DNA from: Methylopumilus sp026399645
GTDB taxonomy: Bacteria > Pseudomonadota > Gammaproteobacteria > Burkholderiales > Methylophilaceae
NCBI RefSeq assembly: GCF_965184065.1
Contig: NZ_OZ239098.1
Reading direction: 5' to 3' (one strand)
Length of the DNA stretch: 64,000 bases
How positions within the stretch are numbered: position 1 is the stretch's first letter; every line of letters starts with the position of its first letter. Shown in pieces: positions 24,752 to 33,555 of the stretch. Both the position numbers and the translations under genes were made by a program. Below the pieces are notes generated by a model. The model saw only the letters and a list, made by a program, of their open reading frames with translations. It was not told the DNA's origin and did no database searches.

Positions 24752-26023
24752 TTAATTATTATTTAATGCTCTATAGCCGATATCGTGTCGATATTGGGCG
24801 CCATTAAATTTAATAGTATCAATAGCTTCATAGGCTCTAAGTTGCGCCTCTTTTACTGAATTACCAAGCGCAGTGACGGCTAAAACTCTTCCGCCTGAGG
24901 TCAGAAGTTTATTATCTTTGTATATAGTGCCTGCATGAAAAATATAGCTGTCAGGAATAATGCGATCTTCAATATGAATTTCATCATCTAGCTTTGGAGA
25001 CTCAGGGTAACCTGCTGACGCTAAAACAACAGCCAGTGCTGTCCTTGTGTCCCATTCGATTTCTAATGAATCAATTTGCCCAAGAGCTGCTGTGTATAGA
25101 ATCTCAAAGAAATCACTTTTAAGCCTCATGAGAATGGGTTGTGTTTCAGGGTCTCCCATTCGACAATTATATTCTAATGTTTTTACATCACCTTTTTTAG
25201 TAATCATGAGACCTGCGTAAAGGAATCCAGTAAATGGAATGCCATCTTTACCCATACCATTAATAGTGGGGTAGATAATTTCATCCATGACCTTAGAATA
25301 AATTTCTTTAGTAACTATAGGTGCAGGAGAGTATGCTCCCATACCGCCTGTGTTAGGACCCATATCATGATCTAAAAGTCTTTTATGGTCTTGACTTGTA
25401 GCAAGCGGGAGAATTGTTTTGCCATCACATATCACCATAAAGCTAGCTTCTTCACCTTCAAGAAATTCTTCGATCACAACTTTAGCTCCTGCATCACCAA
25501 ATTTATTGTCTACAAGCATAAAGTCAATTGCATCATGAGCTTCTTCGATTGTCATAGCAACAATGACGCCTTTTCCAGAAGCTAACCCATCCGCTTTAAT
25601 AACAATGGGCGCACCATGCTCATTAACATAGTGATGCGCTTCATCTGGCATTTTAAATGTTCTATATTTTGCAGTAGGAATGTTGTGCCTATACATGAAA
25701 TCTTTGGCAAAATCCTTAGAGCTTTCGAGTTGAGCAGCTTTTTGAGTGGGTCCAAAAATATTCAAATTTTTAGATCTAAATAAATCAACAATACCTTTGG
25801 AAAGTGGTAGCTCTGGACCAACAATAGTGAGGTCAATTTTTTCTTTAATTGCAAAATCTGAAAGAAGATTAATATCGGTCAGATCAATATTTTTGAATTT
25901 TGGATTGAGATGAGTTCCGCCATTACCTGGCGCAATAAAAATAGCATTTATTTTGTTACTATGAGAAAGTTTCCATGCCATTGCATGTTCTCTGCCGCCA
26001 CTTCCAATGACTAGAACTTTCAT
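24752..26023 (-). CDS. purD: Phosphoribosylamine-glycine ligase
   Basis: PurD performs the second step of purine synthesis, ATP-dependent joining of glycine to phosphoribosylamine. The 423-residue ATP-grasp protein has VIGSGGREHAMAWKL at the N-terminus, IKADGLASGKGV, and the PurD signature FRMGDPET-like NCRMGDPETQ near residue 287. It lies three bases after purH in the operon. Confidence 0.98.
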   Translation of the reverse strand: MKVLVIGSGGREHAMAWKLSHSNKINAIFIAPGNGGTHLNPKFKNIDLTDINLLSDFAIKEKIDLTIVGPELPLSKGIVDLFRSKNLNIFGPTQKAAQLESSKDFAKDFMYRHNIPTAKYRTFKMPDEAHHYVNEHGAPIVIKADGLASGKGVIVAMTIEEAHDAIDFMLVDNKFGDAGAKVVIEEFLEGEEASFMVICDGKTILPLATSQDHKRLLDHDMGPNTGGMGAYSPAPIVTKEIYSKVMDEIIYPTINGMGKDGIPFTGFLYAGLMITKKGDVKTLEYNCRMGDPETQPILMRLKSDFFEILYTAALGQIDSLEIEWDTRTALAVVLASAGYPESPKLDDEIHIEDRIIPDSYIFHAGTIYKDNKLLTSGGRVLAVTALGNSVKEAQLRAYEAIDTIKFNGAQYRHDIGYRALNNN

Positions 26024-26026
26024 AAA

Positions 26027-27586
26027 CTAATGCCTAAAGTGACGATATCCAGTAAATAACATCACAAGACCTAACTCATCAGCTGCGGAGATGACCTCCT
26101 CATCTCTAAAGCTTCCACCCGGCTGAATAACGCATTTTGCTCCAGCGGCGGCAATCACATCAATTCCGTCTCTAAAGGGAAAGAAAGCATCTGAAGCGAC
26201 CGCAGAATTTGTTAAATCAAGATTTGCATTCTGCGCTTTTATAGAAGCAATCTTGGTACTATCAACTCTACTCATCTGACCTGCGCCGATACCTATAGTT
26301 TGATTATTTTTACAAAATACAATGGCATTTGATTTAACATACTTAGCGACTCGCCATGCAAAAAGCATATCAGCTATTTGTTCTTCATTAGGTTTAAGTT
26401 TAGATACTACTTTGCAATGATTAATATCTATATTGAAATTGTCCGGTGATTGAACAAGTAAGCCACCACCAATTTTTTTCAATTCAAAAGCATTAAAGCT
26501 ATTATCGAGTGAAACTTTTAATAATCTAATATTTGGTTTTGATTCAAATATTTTAAGTGCTTCAGCATCGTAAGATGGGGCGATTACAACTTCGACAAAT
26601 TGAGTAATAATTTGAGATGCAGTATTTTTGTCTAACGAAACATTGGTAGCAATAATGCCGCCAAATGCCGATGTTGGATCAGTTAAAAATGCTTTTTTAT
26701 AAGCATCAAATAAGTCTTTTGAAGATCCGACGCCGCATGGATTAGCATGTTTTACAATCACGCAAGATGGAAGCTTAAAGCTTTTAACACATTCCCAGGC
26801 TGTATCCGCATCATTTAAGTTATTGTATGACAGCTCTTTTCCCTGCAACTGTTTAAAGCTTGCCAGTGAGCCTTTATTAGATATTTCATCTACATAAAAA
26901 GATGCACTTTGATGTGGGTTCTCACCATAACGTAAATCCATTTTTTTGTTAAATGCGAGATTAAGTTTGTTAGGGTAAGTTATATTTTTATTTATATCCA
27001 GTCCATTAAGATAATTCGAAATAGCTGAATCATATTTTGCAGTATGCTCAAAGGCTTTCTTGGCTAAGCTCAATCTCAAATCTAGATCAAGTGACCCATT
27101 ATTTTGCCTTAAAGCATCTTCAATAAGTTGGTAGTCCGCTGCATCAGTGACAATCGCCACACCATTATAATTTTTTGCTGACGATCGAATCATTGCAGGA
27201 CCACCGATATCAATATTTTCAATAGCTTCAGAAAGCGGGCAATTTTCTTTAGATATGGTTGTTTCAAACGGATACAAGTTCACTACTACTAAATCGATTA
27301 AAGGTATATTCGATTTAGCCATTGTTTGCAGATGGGTTTCGTCATCTCTCTTTCCAAGAATGCCGGCATGTATCTTTGGATGAAGTGTTTTAACTCTACC
27401 ATCTAACATTTCAGGGAAGCCGGTGTAATCACTTACTTCAATGACAGGAATATTATTGTCAGTAAACAATTTTGCTGTGCCACCGGTAGATAAAATTTCA
27501 ACTTTGTATTTAATTAGCGTCTTGGCGAATTCGATAATACCTTTTTTGTCTGAGACGCTTATAAGAGCTCGTTTGATTTGAATCAT
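26027..27586 (-). CDS. purH: Bifunctional AICAR transformylase / IMP cyclohydrolase
   Basis: PurH performs the last two steps to IMP. The N-terminal MGS-like cyclohydrolase domain (about 1-150) shows SVSDKKGI, STGGTAKLF and GRVKTLHPKIHAGIL. The transformylase domain follows, with RYGENPHQSA and VKHANPCGVG (Lys-His active site) and AGQMSRVDS near the end. It has 519 residues and lies between fis and purD, as in many betaproteobacteria. Confidence 0.98.
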   Translation of the reverse strand: MIQIKRALISVSDKKGIIEFAKTLIKYKVEILSTGGTAKLFTDNNIPVIEVSDYTGFPEMLDGRVKTLHPKIHAGILGKRDDETHLQTMAKSNIPLIDLVVVNLYPFETTISKENCPLSEAIENIDIGGPAMIRSSAKNYNGVAIVTDAADYQLIEDALRQNNGSLDLDLRLSLAKKAFEHTAKYDSAISNYLNGLDINKNITYPNKLNLAFNKKMDLRYGENPHQSASFYVDEISNKGSLASFKQLQGKELSYNNLNDADTAWECVKSFKLPSCVIVKHANPCGVGSSKDLFDAYKKAFLTDPTSAFGGIIATNVSLDKNTASQIITQFVEVVIAPSYDAEALKIFESKPNIRLLKVSLDNSFNAFELKKIGGGLLVQSPDNFNIDINHCKVVSKLKPNEEQIADMLFAWRVAKYVKSNAIVFCKNNQTIGIGAGQMSRVDSTKIASIKAQNANLDLTNSAVASDAFFPFRDGIDVIAAAGAKCVIQPGGSFRDEEVISAADELGLVMLFTGYRHFRH

Positions 27587-27588
27587 GA

Positions 27589-27828
27589 CTAAATATCAAT
27601 CTTATGTTGTTTTAATTTCTTTCTAAGTGTATTTCTATTAAGGCCAAGGATTTCCGCAGCTTTACTTTGATTGCCTTTTGAAATGCCCATGATGTAACTA
27701 ATGAGCGGCTTCTCTACCATACCAATGACCATGTCGTACACATTCGTTGGGTGTTCGCCGTCTAGATCTTTGAAGTATTGATCTAGAGATTCATTTACAC
27801 AATCAGGAATGTCTATCTTCTTTTCCAT
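27589..27828 (-). CDS. fis: DNA-binding protein Fis
   Basis: This 79-residue Fis-type nucleoid and transcription factor has the C-terminal helix-turn-helix GNQSKAAEILGLNRNTLRKKL. The N-terminal half is shorter than in E. coli Fis (98), with a reduced beta-hairpin region, which is usual for betaproteobacterial Fis-like proteins. The ATG overlaps the dusB stop by one base. A role in growth-rate control is inference. Confidence 0.93.
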   Translation of the reverse strand: MEKKIDIPDCVNESLDQYFKDLDGEHPTNVYDMVIGMVEKPLISYIMGISKGNQSKAAEILGLNRNTLRKKLKQHKIDI

Positions 27829-28838
27829 TAAGCTACCAACATTTCTTCTTCATACTTTATATAAGGAGATTCGATCGAAAGAAAATTAAAATAATCTTCG
27901 ATAGTTTTAATTTGTGCATCGACTGTTTCAATTGTATTCATATAGTGTCTAAAATTTGCAGAATTTTTTAATCCTTTTGTGTACCAAGAAATATGTTTTC
28001 TAGCAATTTTTAACCCTGCATTTTCACCATAAAAGCTATAAAGCTCATTCACATGAGCAATGGTAGTATTTTTGATTTCATCAATAGACGGATTATCTAA
28101 ATGCATTCCTGTTTTAAGATAGTGATCAATTTCTCTAAAAATCCAAGGCTTGCCTTGAGCTGCTCTACCGATCATTACGCCATCAACACCTGTGTAATCT
28201 AAAACATATTTAGCTTTTTCCGGTGAAGTGATATCGCCATTGGCGATGACGGGAATTTTTACTGACTGTTTCACTTCGGCAATGGTGTCATATTCAGCTT
28301 GACCCATATATAAGCAAGCTCTCGTTCTGCCATGAATAGCTAATGCTTTAATGCCAATATCTTCAGCAATTTTTGCAATCTCTATAGCATTACGATTTTG
28401 AGTATCCCAGCCGGTTCTTATTTTTAATGTGACTGGCACATTTACAGACTTTACAACGGAAGATAATATTTTTTGTACAAGTGGCTCATCCTTAAGAAGC
28501 GCTGACCCAGCCATCACGTTACATATTTTTTTTGCAGGACATCCCATGTTGATATCGATAATTTGAGCGCCATGATCCACATTAAATTGAGCGGCCTCAG
28601 CCATCATTTTAGGATCAGCACCAGCAATTTGAACTGATATTGGATCTACTTCGCCTTCGTGATTGGCGCGACGAAGAGTTTTTTGACTGCCATATAGAAG
28701 TGAATTTGATGTCACCATTTCACTTACTGCCATCCCAGCACCAAACTTTTTACAAAGTTGGCGGAAAGGGCGATCTGTGACGCCCGCCATGGGGGCGACT
28801 ACGAGATTATTTTTAACGGAAATGGAGCCTATTTGCAC
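27828..28838 (-). CDS. dusB: tRNA-dihydrouridine synthase B
   Basis: DusB is an FMN enzyme that reduces uridine in the tRNA D-loop. The 336-residue protein has APMAGVTDRPFRQLCK near residue 15, the active-site cysteine in INMGCPAKKICN, LKIRTGW and the HGRTR segment. The start is GTG. dusB-fis is one of the most conserved pairs in proteobacteria; here it heads a seven-gene operon running to the permease. Confidence 0.97.
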   Translation of the reverse strand: MQIGSISVKNNLVVAPMAGVTDRPFRQLCKKFGAGMAVSEMVTSNSLLYGSQKTLRRANHEGEVDPISVQIAGADPKMMAEAAQFNVDHGAQIIDINMGCPAKKICNVMAGSALLKDEPLVQKILSSVVKSVNVPVTLKIRTGWDTQNRNAIEIAKIAEDIGIKALAIHGRTRACLYMGQAEYDTIAEVKQSVKIPVIANGDITSPEKAKYVLDYTGVDGVMIGRAAQGKPWIFREIDHYLKTGMHLDNPSIDEIKNTTIAHVNELYSFYGENAGLKIARKHISWYTKGLKNSANFRHYMNTIETVDAQIKTIEDYFNFLSIESPYIKYEEEMLVA

Positions 28839-28862
28839 TGTCGTATATTTACTTAGGGAAAG

Positions 28863-28881
28863 TTGCCTATTTTATAGGCAA
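28863..28881. repeat. Perfect inverted repeat upstream of dusB
   Basis: TTGCCTAT and ATAGGCAA are perfect 8-base arms around a TTT spacer. The repeat lies between the CinA-like gene and dusB, 25 bases before the dusB GTG. There is no T-run after it on either strand, so it is a poor intrinsic terminator. It could be an operator or a leader hairpin. Confidence 0.6.
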
Positions 28882-28911
28882 ATGGCTTTTTATAAAAGTG
28901 AAGACTTCAAA

Positions 28912-29646
28912 TTACTTATGCCATTCATAGCCTAAATTAACAATTTTGACCTGAATTTCTAGCATGGCTTCAAAGACTAATTTTGATGGGCCTTTAACAC
29001 CAAGCTCAATAGTCTTCACAGGTTTTAATTTCGGCAGGCTAAAAAGTTTAATTTCTGGATATTTTTTTACAATCTCATTCATCAAATCAATCAATTTACT
29101 TTCACTTACATCATTTATCCAAATCGAAGCTTCAGCAAAGTCATTTTGATTTAATAGTTGCTTATAGTGAGTATTGAGAATCCATTCAACCATTGGCCAG
29201 GCCATTTCTGGGAAGCCTGGCAGGAAATGGTGACCATTAATTTTAAATCCTGGGATTTTATTAATCTCATTTGGAATCAATAATGCACCCTCTGGAATAT
29301 CTGCCATCAAGACTCTTTTAGGGTACGCTCCCTCACCAAACTGTTCTTCAATCAGTTTCACAGCCTCATCATTTCTCGTTAAGTGAAGTTCAAAAGCGTC
29401 TGCAGCAGCCTGCCTTGTAAAGTCATCTGGCGTTGCACCAATACCGCCAAAAGAGAAAACAATAGTATTGGATTTTATTGATTGTTTGATTGATTGAATA
29501 ATATCTTTCGAATCATCTTGAATGTATTTCACCCAAGATAATGACAGACCATATTTTTTTAATGTTTTTTTTAAGTATTCAAAATGTTTATCTTGTCTTT
29601 TGCCAGATAAAATTTCATCGCCAATAATTAAAGTACCAAATTCCAT
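28912..29646 (-). CDS. CinA/MoCF-domain (molybdopterin-binding fold) protein
   Basis: This 244-residue protein has the MoCF-type domain: LIIGDEILSGKRQD at the N-terminus, VFSFGGIGATPDDFTRQAAA near residue 64, and INKIPGFKINGHHFLPGFPEM. The family includes the N-terminal half of CinA and eukaryotic FAD synthase; the stand-alone bacterial form is of uncertain function. The C-terminal deamidase half of CinA is absent. It begins one base after polA ends and is probably cotranscribed with it. Confidence 0.85.
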   Translation of the reverse strand: MEFGTLIIGDEILSGKRQDKHFEYLKKTLKKYGLSLSWVKYIQDDSKDIIQSIKQSIKSNTIVFSFGGIGATPDDFTRQAAADAFELHLTRNDEAVKLIEEQFGEGAYPKRVLMADIPEGALLIPNEINKIPGFKINGHHFLPGFPEMAWPMVEWILNTHYKQLLNQNDFAEASIWINDVSESKLIDLMNEIVKKYPEIKLFSLPKLKPVKTIELGVKGPSKLVFEAMLEIQVKIVNLGYEWHK

Positions 29647-29647
29647 T

Positions 29648-32377
29648 CTAGTGTGCCTTATCCCAATTCAATCCAACGCCGATATCTACTACAAGAGGAA
29701 TATCAAGATTTGCAACACCCTCCATTAAGAGAGGTAATTCTTTTCGTAAAATATTGATTTCGTCTTGAGGCACTTCAAATACAAGCTCATCGTGTACCTG
29801 CATAATCATCATTGTTTTTAAGTGTGTGTTTTGAGAAAGCCATTGATCGACCGAAATCATTGCTAACTTAATGAGGTCAGCAGCAGTGCCTTGCATGGGG
29901 GCGTTAATTGCTGCTCTCTCTGCTGCAGATCTTCTAATACCATTCGAGCTATTAATTTCTGGAATCCATAATCGTCTGCCAAAAAATGTTTCTACATAAC
30001 CTTTATCTTTAGCAAATAATTTCGCTTCTTCCATGTAGCGTTTAACGCCAGGGTATCTCGCAAAATAAGTCTCAATATAATTTGAGGCCGCACTGCGCTC
30101 AATACCCAGTGATTTTGACAAACCAAATACACTCATACCATAAATCAAGCCAAAATTAATTACTTTTGCTGAGCGCCTTTGTTCTTGGGAAACACTACCT
30201 AGGTCGCAACCAAAGATTTCAGCTGCTGTTGATTTATGAATATCTTCATTATTCTTGAAAGCTTCAAGTAATCGTTTATCTTGAGATAGGTGAGCCATGA
30301 TTCTTAACTCTATTTGAGAATAGTCTGCAGATAGAATAGATGAGCCTTCATTCGCAATAAATGCTTCTCTTATTTTTCTTCCTTCTAGGGTTCGGATTGG
30401 GATATTTTGTAAATTAGGATCTGAACTTGCAAGACGTCCTGTAATTGCTACAGCCTGGTTGTAGCTTGTATGAATCCGCCCAGTGTTGGCATTAATCATT
30501 TTTGGTAGTTTATCTGTGTAGGTTGATTTAAGCTTAGATAGACTCCGATGTTCGAGTAATAATTTGGGTAAAGGATAATCTAAGGCTAAATCTTGCAATA
30601 CTTCCTCATCTGTAGAAGGAGCGCCTGAAGGTGTTTTTTTCAAAGATTTAATACCCAGCTTATTAAATAAAATATCTTGTAATTGTTTAGGCGACGCGAG
30701 ATTGAAAGGTTGCCCTGCTAATTGATAAGCCTCTTCTTCTAGCAGTAGAATTTTTTTACCAATTTCATGACTTTGTGCATTTAATTTTTTGTAATCCACA
30801 AGCACACCATTTCTTTCAATCTTTAAAAGCACTCCAGCGGCCGGCATTTCAATATTTTCATAAATAAATTTAAGTGACACATCGCTTTCAATTGTAGGAT
30901 TAAAGAATTGATTTAATTGTAGAGTGACATCCGCATCTTCAGATGAGTAATGAGATGCTACATTAATATCAACCTGATTGAATTTAAGTTGATTCACGCC
31001 CTTGCCAGCTACATCTTCATAACTTACACAGGTGTGACCTAGATGCCTTAAGCTTAAATTATCCATGCCATGGCTTTGATGACTTTCCGTCACATAGCTT
31101 TGTAACATCGTATCGTGCTTAATACCTTTAAGATGTATACCGTGATTTAAAAATACATGTGCATCATACTTAATGTTTTGCCCAATTTTTTTAATTTTTT
31201 CATCTTCTAACATGGGCTTCAGTAAATTTAATATAGTATCAATTGATAACTGTTTGGGAGCTCCAGGATAATCATGCGCTAAAGGAATATATGCTGCTTC
31301 CCCGGCATTCACTGCTATCGATATACCTACAATTTTTGCCTGCATAGTGTCGAGCGAGTTAGTTTCTGTGTCGACACAGACATATTTTTTTTCTTTAATT
31401 TTTTCTAGCCACACATGTAATAGATCTTTGTCGAATATTGTGTCGTATTTTATTTTAGAAATAAAATGACTGGGCGATTTGATAGATATTTTTTCTTCAC
31501 TACTTTTTCCTGATAGATTATTCTCAGAGCTACCTTCTTTAATTTCGTTAAGCCAATTCTTAAATTCAAATCTCTGATATAAATTTTCTAAAGTGGATGG
31601 GTCTTGCGCTTTAGGTTTGAAATTGTCCCAATTTTTGTCGATATCAAGATCACATCGAATCGTAATAAGATCTTTAGCTTTAGGAATCCAATCGAGCGCT
31701 TTCCTTAAATTTTCACCGACGACACCTGAGAATTGAGCAGCATTATTTACGATATTGTCGAGTGTTTGATATTCATTAAGCCACTTCAATGCAGTTTTAG
31801 GACCCACTTTTTCAACGCCAGGGACGTTATCTGAGGTGTCTCCAATAAGCGTTAAGTAATCGATAATTTGATTGGGCATCAGCCCAAATTTGTTTTTGAC
31901 ACCTTCGATATCAAGTTTTTCATTCGTCATCGTATTAATTAAAGTGACATGTTTATTTACAAGCTGAGCTAAATCCTTATCGCCTGTTGAGACTACGATA
32001 TTAAATTGATGCTGGGCGGCTTCCTTACATAAGGTCCCAATCACATCGTCAGCCTCGACACCCTCTTGAATAAGAATCGGCCAGCCCATCGCTGTAATGG
32101 CTTCATGAAGCGGCTCAATTTGAGCTCTTAAATCATCAGGCATCGCGGATCGATTAGCCTTATACTCGGGATAAAGATCATTCCTGAAAGTTTTTCCTTT
32201 TGCATCAAAAACGCAAACGCTATAATCAGAAGGGAACTCTTTGTGGAGTTTTCGGAGCATATTTAAGACGCCATAAATAGCTCCAGTAGGTTCTTGGTGA
32301 CTGTTTCTAAGATCAGGCAATCCATGAAACGCCCGATAAAGATAAGAAGAGCCATCGACCAATAATAGTGTTTTCAT
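29648..32377 (-). CDS. polA: DNA polymerase I
   Basis: This 909-residue PolA joins Okazaki fragments and fills repair gaps. It has a 5' nuclease domain (LLLVDGSSYLYRAFHG, EADDVIGTL), a 3'-5' exonuclease domain with the metal ligands Asp/Glu in VCVDTETNS (about residue 335) intact, and a family A polymerase domain with motif A (SADYSQIELRI), motif B (RRSAKVINFGLIYG) and motif C (MQVHDELVFEV). It is divergent from the LOG gene with only 21 bases between the two starts. Confidence 0.99.
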   Translation of the reverse strand: MKTLLLVDGSSYLYRAFHGLPDLRNSHQEPTGAIYGVLNMLRKLHKEFPSDYSVCVFDAKGKTFRNDLYPEYKANRSAMPDDLRAQIEPLHEAITAMGWPILIQEGVEADDVIGTLCKEAAQHQFNIVVSTGDKDLAQLVNKHVTLINTMTNEKLDIEGVKNKFGLMPNQIIDYLTLIGDTSDNVPGVEKVGPKTALKWLNEYQTLDNIVNNAAQFSGVVGENLRKALDWIPKAKDLITIRCDLDIDKNWDNFKPKAQDPSTLENLYQRFEFKNWLNEIKEGSSENNLSGKSSEEKISIKSPSHFISKIKYDTIFDKDLLHVWLEKIKEKKYVCVDTETNSLDTMQAKIVGISIAVNAGEAAYIPLAHDYPGAPKQLSIDTILNLLKPMLEDEKIKKIGQNIKYDAHVFLNHGIHLKGIKHDTMLQSYVTESHQSHGMDNLSLRHLGHTCVSYEDVAGKGVNQLKFNQVDINVASHYSSEDADVTLQLNQFFNPTIESDVSLKFIYENIEMPAAGVLLKIERNGVLVDYKKLNAQSHEIGKKILLLEEEAYQLAGQPFNLASPKQLQDILFNKLGIKSLKKTPSGAPSTDEEVLQDLALDYPLPKLLLEHRSLSKLKSTYTDKLPKMINANTGRIHTSYNQAVAITGRLASSDPNLQNIPIRTLEGRKIREAFIANEGSSILSADYSQIELRIMAHLSQDKRLLEAFKNNEDIHKSTAAEIFGCDLGSVSQEQRRSAKVINFGLIYGMSVFGLSKSLGIERSAASNYIETYFARYPGVKRYMEEAKLFAKDKGYVETFFGRRLWIPEINSSNGIRRSAAERAAINAPMQGTAADLIKLAMISVDQWLSQNTHLKTMMIMQVHDELVFEVPQDEINILRKELPLLMEGVANLDIPLVVDIGVGLNWDKAH

Positions 32378-32398
32378 TGTTTAACTTTGAAAGTTTTT

Positions 32399-33127
32399 AT
32401 GTCAGCAGATAAAAAGATACCTAAATTTAACGGCCCAGAATTGTTTGATGAAACTCATAATGAGAGTGAATCCTGGTATGCATTCGAAATTATGTCAGAA
32501 TTTGTTGGCGCTACCGAAAAACTTAAAAAAATAACCCCTGCCGTATCCGTGTTTGGAAGTGCTAGGGTTAGCGAGGATCATCCTTATTACAAGCTCACCG
32601 TTGATATAGCGGAGGCGCTATCCAACTCCGGGTTTAGCGTTATTTCTGGCGGCGGTCCTGGCCTTATGGAAGCAGTTAATAAAGGGGCTTCTTTAGGCAA
32701 GGGCCCTAGCATTGGACTTAATATTAATTTGCCCCACGAACAAAAATCGAACGACTACCAGGATATTTCGATAAATTTTAAATATTTCTTTATGCGTAAA
32801 GTGATGTTTATTAAGTACGCTTCAGCTTACGTCGTCTTGCCAGGTGGATTTGGAACGCTTGATGAATTAATGGAAGTGATCACACTTATTCAAACGGGTA
32901 AATCAAGAAAAATTCCTATCATTTTAGTGGGAAAGGAGTTCTGGTCCGGCTTACTAGACTGGTTAAAAGATAAAATCGTAAATGAAGGGATGGCTGAATT
33001 AAAAGATTTGGATTTGATCCAAATTCTTGAGGGACCTAAAGAGATTGTGGATGCGATATTTAACCATTATGAATCGATTGGTTTTACGCTAACGCCCGCA
33101 GAGAGAAAAGCTCAGCTTTACTTATAA
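32399..33127 (+). CDS. LOG-family protein (TIGR00730; nucleoside monophosphate phosphoribohydrolase-like)
   Basis: This 242-residue Rossmann-fold protein has the family signatures SGGGPGLMEAVNKGA and LPGGFGTLDELMEV. Members release the base from nucleoside monophosphates, the cytokinin-activating reaction in plants, and act as purine monophosphate hydrolases in bacteria. The start is taken as the ATG at 32399; an in-frame TTG at 32387 would add four residues. It is divergent from polA. Confidence 0.92.
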   Translation: MSADKKIPKFNGPELFDETHNESESWYAFEIMSEFVGATEKLKKITPAVSVFGSARVSEDHPYYKLTVDIAEALSNSGFSVISGGGPGLMEAVNKGASLGKGPSIGLNINLPHEQKSNDYQDISINFKYFFMRKVMFIKYASAYVVLPGGFGTLDELMEVITLIQTGKSRKIPIILVGKEFWSGLLDWLKDKIVNEGMAELKDLDLIQILEGPKEIVDAIFNHYESIGFTLTPAERKAQLYL

Positions 33128-33160
33128 ATTATCAAATAAACCATACCATCTATAGGTTTT

Positions 33161-33170
33161 TTGCTAGAAT
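33161..33170 (+). promoter_or_regulatory. Extended -10 promoter for a possibly leaderless mRNA
   Basis: TGCTAGAAT (33162-33170) matches an extended -10 element (TG-N-TAGAAT). The ATG of the next gene begins at 33178, only seven bases beyond the box, where transcription would be expected to start. There is no obvious -35 or ribosome site. The mRNA may therefore be leaderless; this is inference from spacing. Confidence 0.4.
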
Positions 33171-33177
33171 CTTGTGT

Positions 33178-33522
33178 ATGAAAATACAAAATACAATTAA
33201 AGCTTTTTTATTGGCGACTGTCTTAATAAGCTTAAATGTCACGGCTGAAAAAAAACTTGAGCTTTTGGAAGAAGTGAAGCCACCACCAAAGAATTTTGAA
33301 AGTGATATTGTGGATGAGCCTCAAATTACCATCACCAAAAAAGGGGCTGATACAGTCGAAGAATACCGCATTAATGGTGAACTTTATATGATGAAAGTAA
33401 CGCCTCCCGCTGGTGGACCTTCCTATTATTTATTGAAGGAAGATCAAGACGGTGGTTGGGCAAAATTTGATGGCCCTAGCCAACCTCTCTCTGTGCCTAA
33501 GTGGGTAATATTTAGATTCTAA
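33178..33522 (+). CDS. DUF2782 family secreted protein
   Basis: This 114-residue protein has a signal peptide (MKIQNTIKAFLLATVLISLNV, cleaved near residue 22). The mature part holds EPQITITKKG, VEEYRINGELYMMKVTPP and the C-terminal VPKWVIFRF, characteristic of DUF2782, found in betaproteobacteria next to polA and thrB. Function is unknown. An in-frame TTG lies two codons upstream; the ATG is preferred because the signal peptide begins there. Confidence 0.88.
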   Translation: MKIQNTIKAFLLATVLISLNVTAEKKLELLEEVKPPPKNFESDIVDEPQITITKKGADTVEEYRINGELYMMKVTPPAGGPSYYLLKEDQDGGWAKFDGPSQPLSVPKWVIFRF

Positions 33523-33531
33523 ATTTTTTTG

Positions 33532-33555
33532 AAAGGGCAATAAGCCCTTTTTTTT
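33532..33555 (+). terminator. Intrinsic terminator after the DUF2782 gene, abutting thrB
   Basis: AAAGGGC/GCCCTTT with an AATAA loop is followed by eight T. The T-run ends at 33555, directly against the thrB ATG at 33556. It would terminate the DUF2782 transcript and also occupies the place of the thrB ribosome-binding site. Confidence 0.85.
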
